64,000 nt of DNA from Anaeramoeba flamelloides (lineage: Eukaryota > Metamonada > Anaeramoebidae). How positions within the stretch are numbered: the stretch's first letter is position 1; each line of letters starts with the position of its first letter. Position numbers and translations under genes: made by a program. Positions 47,059 through 64,000 of this stretch are shown one piece after another. Under the pieces are notes generated by a model. The model was not told the origin of the DNA. It did not search any database and worked only from the letters and a program-made list of their open reading frames with translations. The stretch is taken from assembly GCA_027625915.1 (NCBI GenBank), contig JANTQA010000051.1:1612501-1676500 (forward strand). Direction: 5' to 3'.

Positions 47059-50000
47059 CTTTTTTTTTTTTTTTATTCACAAAATTGAAATTTTTTTTTT
47101 AAAAAAGTAATTTCAAAACAACCTTTTTTTTTTTTATTGAGTTTTTGTTCAAATTTTCAAAATCAAAATTATTTTTTTTTTTTTTTTTTATTCAAAAAAT
47201 TTTTTTTGAAAAAACAAAAACAAAAATCTTTCAAAATTTTCTTTTTTTGGTTTTTTATCATTTTTTTTTATTTAAAACCAAAGAAAAGAAAAGAAATAAA
47301 CAATTTCTTTTTCTTATTACACACTCTCAAAAAACAAATTTCTCTTGGTTCAACAATTAATTCACTGACTTATTTTTTCTATAATTTACTTACTTTGGGA
47401 ATAATTCTCTTCATAAACCCCATAAACAACTTTTTACACATTTAAATTTTATTTAAATAAACCAATTGGATTTGACAAATAAGATCGAAAAAAATACTCA
47501 ATAATTATTTCTCTTCTTTAATTTTTACTTTTTCGCCAAATGGAACAATTAACACCATTACTAATGAATTAGCCTAAAATGAATTTTTAAAGATTTTTTC
47601 TTTTCCACATAACAAGGATTAATTTAAATTTTTTATTTCCACAGATGAATGAATATTGCAAAATTTAATTTTAATCGGGTATAATATGAAATTCATAATA
47701 TAGATTAACATCTAATTTTTAAACTCTTTTTTCAGAACAACGCTTAATAAAGAAATTTCCTTCAAAAATTTTAATTTTTTTTTAATTTCATTGTAAACCG
47801 TTATAATCCAGCTTGCTTAAAAAAGGATCTACAAATGAAATTACTACAAATGATTTGTTTGTGAACCGAGATGATATTTTTGTATAATTAACAGATAAAT
47901 CATAATCAACTCAAAAAAAATATTTTGCGGTAATAAGAATGAATAAGAACAAAATTAAAAAAATATTAAATTAGCAATTAAACCATTTTTTCTTTTTTGG
48001 AATTAATTTTTCAAAAAAAATTTTTAATTTTTTGGCTTGAATTTTGATTTTTATAATTTTTTTTAAAAACTCTTATTTGAATAAAGAATTTTATTGCTTT
48101 AAATACCAAGAAACTTGGTAAAAAAGTTGATTTTCGAAATATTTTTAAAAATGAAATGTTTTACAAGTAGAGTTATCATGCTATTTTAATTTCTCTTTTC
48201 AATTTTTATTATTTATTAAAGAAAAAATTATTCAAAAAATCACTTTTTGTTGTTATGTAATTACTTATTTTCAAAAAAATAAGTATATTATAAAAAATAC
48301 GTTTATTATAAAAAATACCAAAAGAAATATCATAATTACTTTCTTAAAAAAGCTAAAGAAATTTAATTCATATCTATTTCTTGTAGTACAACTATCCGCA
48401 TATCACAAGAATAATTTTTATTTAACTCAAATTGCCTGTTAACTATCTAATTTTTTTTTTTTTTTTAAATTTTTAAAAATCGTAATGAGTATTTCACAAA
48501 TATCCTTTTTTTTTTAATCATTAAAATTCTGACTTATTTTTTTAATACCATTTGAAAGAAATCACCATTATAATTTCTTAAAATTTTTATTTTGATGATT
48601 ATTTTAAATTTTCCAAAATTTTTTTCTTTTCAAAATCAATACTTTAAATCTCCAAATAATTATTATTTGATAACTATTAAACTTTTGCTAAAAATAATCT
48701 CAATATTCAAAATTATCTCTCTGAATGATTGTTAGAAAAAGAATCAATAATCGAAAAAGAGAAACAAAATCAATATCAAATACTTTTTATGAATAATTCT
48801 GAACATTTTTAGCAAATTCAAAACTAATCTAAATTGGAAATTACCCTATATACAAATTTATTCCACTCTACATTACCTTATCCCATCTTAAATCTAAAAT
48901 ACCATTCTTTAACACCCTCTAACCCAATTAAAGATACTCAAACATTATCATATATAACCACCTAGATTTTAAAAAACTTGTCTTATACTTTATAATTAAA
49001 AAAAAAAAATTAAATTACATTCTTCTAACTAGAAATTTTTTTGATCAATAATTTCCAAATAAAAACAATTATTTTTATGGAGATTTTTTACATCCAAAAA
49101 TGTGTTTTTTTGGTCAATATAGATTACTTTAAAATATTGATTGATTTTGTAATTTATAAAATTTATCCTTATTCTCATTAAATTGTTATTTTTTTTTTTT
49201 TAATTTTGGAACTAGTACTGTTTTAATTCAAATATTTTACTCAAAATCTGAAAAAGTTGTAAAATTTATTATTTTTTTTAAATAAAATAAAAAAAAAATA
49301 TTTAATCATTTATGAAAAGTTCTTCTTTGATTTTTAAAGAATTTAATTTATAAGAAATGATGAAATCAACCATAAACAATTACTTTTTCGATTCCATTTT
49401 CAAAAAACCAATTCTAATAAATGTAAAATACTTTGTTTCTAATCAAAATTAAAATATAATAAAAAAAAATCAAAAAGGAATATCAAAAAATTGTTGAAGC
49501 AGAATGGGAATTAATTTATGAAAAGCTCGAAAAAATTGTTGAATCTGGAGCCAATATTGTTCTTTCAAGATTACCAATTGGTGATTTAGCAACACAATAT
49601 TTTGCCGATCGTGATATCTTTTGTGCAGGAAGAGTTGAAGAAGGAGACATGAAACGATTGTCTGTGATCACAGGAAAGCAAATCCAATCGACAACAAACG
49701 GATTCACAAGTGAAATGGTTGGAGAATGTGAATTGATGGAAGAAAAGCAAATTGGAAGTGAAAGATATAACATTTTTACAGGATTTGAAAAGCAAGGTTC
49801 GTCGACAATCATTCTTCGAGGAGGAGCCGAACAATTCCTTGCCGAATCAGAAAGGTCACTCCATGACGCAATCATGGTTGTTCACCGAGCAATGCTGAAC
49901 TCCAAGGTTGTAGCAGGAGGAGGAGCCATCGAAATGGAATTGAGCCGATATCTCCACGAATATGCAAAAACAATCTACGGCAAAGAACAAATGCTCATTT

Positions 50001-50317
50001 CTGCATTCGCCAAGGCCTTAGAAATCATCCCAAGACAAATTTCGCAAAATGCAGGATTCGATTCTGTTGACATCATGAACAAATTAAGAAAAGGGCATTA
50101 TGAAAAGCCAAAAGAAAACATTTGGATGGGTGTCGATATTGAAAACGAAGGAGTCTGTGACACAATGAAATCCTTTGTCTGGGAACCATCACTAATGAAA
50201 TTAAACATGCTTTCAGCTGCCACCGACGCTGCCTGTTTGGTTTTATCTGTCGACGAAACTGTCAAAAGCCCATCACTCCAAGAAAACAACAAGATTTCTA
50301 TGGAAGGAAGAAAATAA
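46024..50317 (+). CDS. CCT7: Chaperonin CCT/TRiC subunit eta, copy 2 (intact)
   Basis: Exons 46024-46296, 46476-46994 and 49478-50317, with introns of 179 and 2,483 bp (GT-AG, both phase 0), give 543 residues, the usual length for the family. Motifs: [12 protein letters not shown] and [11 protein letters not shown] (exon 1), the nucleotide-binding [14 protein letters not shown] (start of exon 2), [20 protein letters not shown] and [13 protein letters not shown], then in exon 3 [53 protein letters not shown] and [13 protein letters not shown]-driven folding of actin, tubulin and other clients in the cytosol is established for CCT. No homopolymer disruption is seen here. Intron 2 opens with a tract of about 70 T's just after the donor. 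The gene is bracketed by ~530 bp direct repeats. Confidence 0.95.
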
Positions 50318-50491
50318 TTCAATCTCAATTTTTGACTTTATATTTTTTTTGAAACCCAAAGAACGTTAATAAATATTACAAGATTCATTTTTTCGTTTTT
50401 AAATTTTTTAGAATTTTACCTAAATTATTAATTTTTTAACAGATAATTTATTTGTAAAATTATAAAGGAATTCAACTTTACATAAACTAAA

Positions 50492-51019
50492 CTAAAATTC
50501 AAAATTTTCCAACCAGCTAAAATGTTCCAAAGAATCACAATAATACAATTTCCTTCAAATTGGATTTAATTTTGATTTTTTGAAAATCTTTTTTTCATCT
50601 TTTAGTTTTTGTTTTCATTTCATTTTTTGAATTACCAAACTTGTTTCGTTCGATCAAAATTTTTTTCAACAATTTATTTTAGTTTAAAGTTGAGTTCCTT
50701 TAAAATAGAATAATTCAAATAAAATTAATTGGTAGTATCTAACCATTTGATCGATCAATATTCCTAATAGAATTTAAACAAATTTACCAATGTATTTTTT
50801 TGTTTTACTCTTTACAAAAAATTTTTAACACACCCTTGATTTATGAGTATTGATAATTATTTATTTTTTGTTTTGTGAGTATTGTAATTGATAAAAAAGT
50901 GTGAACATTTCAATTATTGAAGGGTTCTAATTTGGTATTTCTTCACTGAATTGATTAAATCAGATTTTTTTTTCACAAATCGAATTTTGGTGTGTTAAAA
51001 ATTTTGAATTGTGGTTCAT
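50492..51019 (+). repeat. ~530 bp direct repeat, right member
   Basis: Partner of 43,860-44,392, about 75-80% identical by eye. It begins 175 bp after the CCT-eta copy 2 stop codon, outside the inverted repeat. No equivalent is seen below 36.6 kb beside copy 1. Confidence 0.75.
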
Positions 51020-51913
51020 AACTTTTAATAAAAATCAAATTATATAAACTCAATATTTCTAAGTTTTATTACCATTTTTGAAGATATATATTTTTTAAAC
51101 TTGAATTACTTATTAAAAAAATATCAAATAAAACAAATAGCAAAAAATACTAAAATATAATCAAAAAAAATATATGAAAATTAAAAGAAAAATTAAAAAA
51201 AAAATAGAAATTGAATTAGAAAAAAAAAGTACTAAAATAGGGAAAAAAAAAACTTGAATCATATGGAAAAAATTATTTTGATTTCTAAAATACAAAATTT
51301 ATTCTGAGGTCAATATGAATTGAAACTTAATAAAATAACCCCCAATAACATTATATTGTGCTTCATTATTTTTTCAAAATGATTAATTTGAAAAAAAACT
51401 ATTTTTATATTCATATTTTATAAAAGATATTAACTTATGTTGAAACTATCTTTTTCCTATAAATATTTTAGAATTTCATTTTTGTAATAACATTTGAAAA
51501 GAAAAAAAAAAAAGAAATAAATATTTTAATAATATACTAATTATAAAAATGTAGTTTTAAGTGAAACAAATGTTATATTTTTTAAAAAATTATCATTTAA
51601 ACTCTAAAATACAATTTAAATCATAATATTTTACCATTTTTAATGTTTTAAGCAATTTATAGTTAACATTAAAAGGTAACTATAAAATTATATATTTACC
51701 ACATTTATTATTACTTTAACCGATATACAAAAATCATTTAAAATATTTTATTGGGTTTATTTGTATCTATTATATTTTTAATACTATTAATTGATAAAAT
51801 TTTTGACTTACCCGGCTTTTTTGTATTTGAGTATCCCCCCTGCTTATATAATAAAAATACTGGTTCAGAGTTTTCGATTTTATCAAAAATAAGAATTAAA
51901 CCTGAAATCATAT

Positions 51914-51948
<35 letters not shown>

Positions 51949-52073
51949 GATAGAATTTTATAATCTCTTTTATACTTTTTTAAACTTGGTAATAATATAA
52001 AATTTATATTAACTATCTCATTATAAAAAAAAAAATGAAAAAAAAATATATTAATTACATTTCCCTGATATTT

Positions 52074-52111
<38 letters not shown>

Positions 52112-52161
52112 TATATTATAAAAAAAATCAAAAATCTTTCAGACCTCTATACTATTATTTG

Positions 52162-52730
52162 TATGGATAAATTATTTTTTTTAAAAATTATAAAAAATAT
52201 ATTAAAACAAGTTCTATTTTTACAATTTTTAAAGTTATACAAATTATCAATTTGGAAATTACATTTAAAATGAAAAAAGTGAAACTTAGAATTTTCTCTT
52301 GACAATAAAAAAAAATCAAAAAAAAATCGAAACCAAAGGATTAAATGTTTAATAGTAAGATTTTTATCAAAATTAGAAATTAACAAATACCACAGAGAAT
52401 ACCCGTATTAATGTATTCTAACATTAAATCTAAATCAGAGTCACACCACAAGGTTAAAAAGCCATTTAAAAACCTATTTGTAAAATAGATCTATTTGTTA
52501 TTCTCACCGATTACAATTACTTTTATTTTAGTAAAAAATATACGTTTAAAGGTAAATTTAAAGGTTTAATGATCAATATTCTTACTTCAGAGTCAAAAAA
52601 TACTAATCTTAAATTTCTATATATTTGTGAATTAGTCGGTAAAAAATTGAATTTTTCAAAAAAAAAAATAGAATTTAAACCAATAGATTATTTTGACAAA
52701 TATAAACCACATAGTGTAAAAATATTGTAA
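52162..52730 (+). pseudogene. Broken coding-like patch, unidentified
   Basis: A short frame from the ATG at 52,162 reads MDKLFFLKIIKNILKQVLFL. About 300 bp later an open stretch without its own start (about 52,472-52,730) reads TFKGKFKGLMINILTSESK, LKFLYICELVGKKLNFSKK and FKPIDYFDKYKPHSVKIL before TAA. Codon use is plausible for this genome and both are on the same strand. The opening LFFLKIIKNI style recalls N-termini of large amoebal ankyrin/FNIP-type families, but that is only an impression. It is most likely a decayed gene. Confidence 0.3.
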
Positions 52731-53979
52731 AAAACAACTAAATTCATAGAAAAGAAACAAAAATAATCAAATTTTAGGTTTTTATTTTTATAATTATTGG
52801 GTAAACTGTGAAATTTAAAAAATTCCAAAAAGAGTTACTTTTTGAGGTTATAAATATTGATTTATAAAATAATTTTTTCTCTTTATTTTGAGTTTCTATT
52901 TTTAGATTTGGAAAAAGGAATCTTAAAAATGGATTAGATAAAAAATGAAATATTTTTAAATGTAATTGGTAATACAAAAGCAATAATTTATTGTACAATA
53001 TTATTTTATAATAGATTTTTTAGAGCAATTTGAGCCTTGTGAACAAACATTATGGATACAATTTACATCAAATTCCAATATATTTTGATTCAAGTTGAAT
53101 CTATTCTGATACTAGTATCTTTAAACTCTTTTTTGATCACTGATTCAAAGTCCATATATGTTTAATTCCTTCCAAATTAATATCAATTGAATATAAAATA
53201 ACTACTACAGAAATCTGTTTTTAATATAATTATTAAATTGGCTGAGCCCATAAAATGGGAAAAATAAAGTATATTTTCAAATTATTTATTCTATAATGAC
53301 CATATATTATTTTCAATAAAAAATAGATCAAAAAAGAATCTGGATGTTAGTTATCATTCAAAATTATTGAACAAGCCTTGAACTATTGGATCTTATACAA
53401 TTCCAATATCTCACAAAATACTCTCATAAACATAAATTTTCAGTTTTCAAGTTAAACTTTGAAACCCTAATTATTGATTATCTTGACAAGAATTTCAATT
53501 CTTGTTATTTTCCAATTAATAAATGAATATTTTTATTTCTATTTCCAAAATAAATATTAATTATTACTGTTAAAATCAAATTAACAAAGTAAAAATATTT
53601 GCCTTTTAGTGAACAAAGTAAGTTTAATTTATTATCTATAAATATCATTTCTAAACGATGTTGTAAAGATCTTTGGATTTGTTTCAACTTATAAACTAGA
53701 AAAAGATTTTGGGATGTGAACTAAAAATTTTCATTTTTTATTTGGAAAATAATAATACTAAAAAATTTACTTACATTCTATTAATTTTTGGATCAAGAAA
53801 CTTCCAATTTGAAGGTCTTATATCATCCAAATAGAAAACAAAATGAATATTACTGAGTATTGTATTCGACTAAACAAGGAATGGTTCCAAATATTCAAAC
53901 AATTAAGAAATCCAAATTCATTTTTTTATTCTTTTTCCTCTTGACCAAAATTGCTTTCTAAATCTTGACTCTTGTTTTT

Positions 53980-61915
<7,936 letters not shown>

Positions 61916-62428
61916 TTTTTTTTTTTTTCTTTCATGTTTCAAATATAAGATCGTTATTATATCCTTTTTAATCATGGTAAAAATAACATTAATTTATTTA
62001 TTAAACATGAATTATATCAAAAAAATTGAAATCATTTTTTTTTTTTTTTCTGATTTTTAGTTTTGATTGAATAATAATTATTTCATTTTTATTATTTATC
62101 TCGCATTGTCCAAACTGGGAATCAATTTTGAATTACTTGGAAAATAATATTCAAATAATAATACTCTTAACCCAAACTTGTAACATTTAATAAGGTATAT
62201 AGAATTACATAAATAATGTTTACTTGAGAACAAAAAAATAATAGTCAAAAAATAATTTAATCTAATAATAGAACAGTTGGATTAAAAAAAGATAATTTTT
62301 TTTATATTGTTTTTTAATATTTTGTAAAAAAGAAAATTACTTTTTGAAATTTTTCACATATTCAAAATTCTTCTTTGTATATGCAGATTTTATTGTTAAG
62401 GGTTTAATATTATCTCATCTAATCTATT

Positions 62429-62695
62429 AAGGGTCGAGTTATTACGGTTAAAAACAATTTTCTCAAATGGCTTTAAAAAAAAATTGTAATTTTTATGAGT
62501 GGATAATAGCAATCAAAAACTAACCAAGATGTGAAGTGCGATCGATCTCAAAAAAACAACAATCAAAAAAGAGTGCATTTTTAGAAAAAAACTGTCAAAG
62601 AGCGACACTCAATTTCTAATTAGAATGGTTAGAATATATTATTTTGATACCAACAATGTTGGTTTTGAAGGGTCGCTCTTTGGCACTTTTTGAGA
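62429..62695 (+). repeat. Dispersed ~270 bp repeat with internal hairpin
   Basis: Clearest copy of the family. It starts AAGGGTCGAGTTATTACGG. In its right part, CTGTCAAAGAGCGACAC (about 62,591-62,607) pairs with GGGTCGCTCTTTGGCAC (about 62,671-62,687) across about 60 bp. The same boxes, partly degraded, are in the copies at 5645 and 35,803. Confidence 0.65.
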
Positions 62696-63023
62696 TTATT
62701 AAGATTTTTATATTTCAATTTTCAAATTAATTAATTTTTATCTCAAGAATGTTATAAAATCCTTACTAAGTCAAATATAGTGAGTTAAAAAATAACCAAA
62801 ATTATATTAAATTGAATTAAATTGATTGTGAACCGAAAGAAAACAATTTGTTTTAAATTGAAGAATTTTAACCCTCTGGAAATATTGAAAAGGTAAAAAA
62901 AATTTTTTTATAAATTGAGATTTTTTGAAATTGCGAATTTTTACAAACTTTTCTTTAAATTGAAATTTTTCTTACAAAAATCCTATGAATTTTTTTTTTT
63001 CTTGTTTGAATTTTTTAAAACCA

Positions 63024-63115
63024 AAAGAAGGGCTATTTCAAAATACCCTTTTTTGCCTCGGGTCACCCCTAGAGTCTGGTGCATATTCACGGCAGATGAC
63101 TATACCCATTAAGTT
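63024..63115. other. GC-richer island of unknown function
   Basis: About 90 bp near 45% GC in sequence otherwise around 20%, including TTTGCCTCGGGTCACCCCTA and CACGGCAGATGACTATACCC. A plus-strand frame gives FLPRVTPRVWCIFTADDYTH before a stop. No known ncRNA motif (U-snRNA, SRP, RNase P, C/D snoRNA boxes) was recognised. It could be a small RNA, an exon remnant or a fragment of foreign DNA. Confidence 0.35.
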
Positions 63116-64000
63116 TATATTCAATGTTTTTTTAATTTATTGTTTAAATATAAAAAAAGTATTTATATTTTTTTTTTTTTTAGGATTAGTAATGAAATAA
63201 TATCATTAAAAATAATAACAAAATTATTAATACTATTAAGAAAATCAATGTTTCCGACATAAAAACCAATGATGAAGAGGTATTTTTTATTTTTTTTTCA
63301 ATATAAGCTAAAATTTTATCAATGAACAATATCAGATTTTGTTTATTTTCGGAATAAGTTTCTATTTGATACTTTTGAAATATATTTATTAAAAGAAATT
63401 TGTTTCTGATTTTCGATATTTTATATTTCCATTTAAAACAAATCTCTTCATGAATTTGATTTTTGAAATTATACCAATTATTTTTTCAAAATGATATAAG
63501 AGTTTTTCTTTTTAATGCTTTGTTATTTTTTTACTATAATTGTAATTTAGGTGTGTACACAATGTAATTTTTTGTCACATTTTTTTTTATCACCTTGGAG
63601 AGAAAGTCCCACTGTCAATAAAATATTCTATTAAATTAATAAAATAACGTTTCGAGTAAAAATATATTTTTATTTTTTCCGAGACAAGTTATAAAATAAA
63701 TGGAAAAAAATATTGAAAATAAACAAAAACAAATATGCATTTCTTCCTGAAACTTCTCTTATTCGAAAATAAAAACTAAAAATGAATAATAAAATTTGAA
63801 ATTATTTTTAAAAAATAAAATAAATTTTTTAGTGTAAATTCTATAAAAAAAAACATAAATTTAAAAAATGAAAAAATAAAGAACAATTTTAATAAAATTC
63901 TTTTCGTACTTGAAATTTTACTTCAAATATGAAGGATTTATCCTTGTAACTATATAACGTATAAAGTATACTTTCAAAGATCAAATTGGGTGCTCTATCA

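Larger units (their letters stand above)
36627..50341. repeat. Large inverted repeat carrying two CCT-eta genes
   Basis: The left arm 36,627-41,840 and right arm 45,930-50,341 are inverted copies of the whole CCT-eta gene with about 90 bp of 5' flank and about 25 bp of 3' flank. The central spacer is about 4.1 kb. Exons and the 5' flank are nearly identical between arms. The second introns (3,297 and 2,483 bp) still align in places (for example 39,841-39,930 with 47,525-47,615) but are strongly diverged. Confidence 0.85.
50318..53979. other. Intergenic region between CCT-eta copy 2 and Vps15
   Basis: About 3.7 kb. It holds the right member of the direct repeat (50,492-51,019), TA microsatellites near 51,925-51,950 and 52,077-52,107, and a broken coding-like patch (52,162-52,730). 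No complete gene is supported. Confidence 0.55.
61916..64000. other. Downstream intergenic region to window end
   Basis: No gene is supported. It contains a copy of the ~270 bp repeat (62,429-62,695) and an isolated GC-richer island (63,024-63,115). Vps15 transcription should end soon after 61,915; a T10 run follows the TGA directly. Confidence 0.55.

Noticed and set aside
53965-53979. Vps15 start at an upstream TTG codon
   Set aside because: The ATG at 53,980 restores the conserved MGNQL myristoylation start.

Overview
This window is very AT-rich (roughly 78-80% A+T by eye) nuclear DNA from a eukaryotic microbe. Genes have GT-AG introns, use TAA and TGA as ordinary stops, and carry long low-complexity tracts (Lys-Glu, Asn-Glu, poly-Asn, poly-Asp). 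The style recalls free-living amoeboid protists such as Anaeramoeba (Metamonada) or dictyostelid-like Amoebozoa. I cannot decide between these from sequence alone.

Layout. Five genes lie on the minus strand in the left two thirds: a PH-domain protein (3.9-5.4 kb), a small two-exon PX-domain protein (9.7-10.2 kb), the giant TRRAP/Tra1 homologue (13.6-26.7 kb), proteasome subunit alpha-6 with three exons (31.2-32.2 kb) and chaperonin CCT-eta copy 1 (36.7-41.7 kb). After a 4.3-kb spacer the direction flips. CCT-eta copy 2 (46.0-50.3 kb) and the Vps15/PIK3R4 homologue (54.0-61.9 kb) are on the plus strand. The two CCT-eta genes form a large head-to-head inverted repeat. Their exons are almost identical but the large second introns have diverged.

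Most intergenic space and the large introns hold decayed repeats. I recognise a 0.7-1.3 kb family with TA-flanked terminal inverted repeats (four copies, two of them internal-deletion forms), a perfectly organised 197-198 bp palindromic MITE (two copies), a ~270 bp repeat with an internal hairpin (four copies), a ~550 bp inverted-repeat element, a ~530 bp direct repeat bracketing CCT-eta copy 2, and a 250 bp dispersed pair. No tRNA, rRNA, CRISPR or retroelement coding region was recognised.

The genes are housekeeping: cytosolic folding (CCT), proteolysis (20S proteasome), transcription co-activation (TRRAP), and PI3P production and reading (Vps15, PX). Several reading frames (TRRAP, CCT-eta copy 1 exon 2) are broken only at A/T homopolymers, so either these loci are decaying or the assembly has homopolymer-length errors. 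Raw reads would decide. I found no clear new multi-gene system; the strongest observations are the inverted CCT-eta pair and the transposon families.
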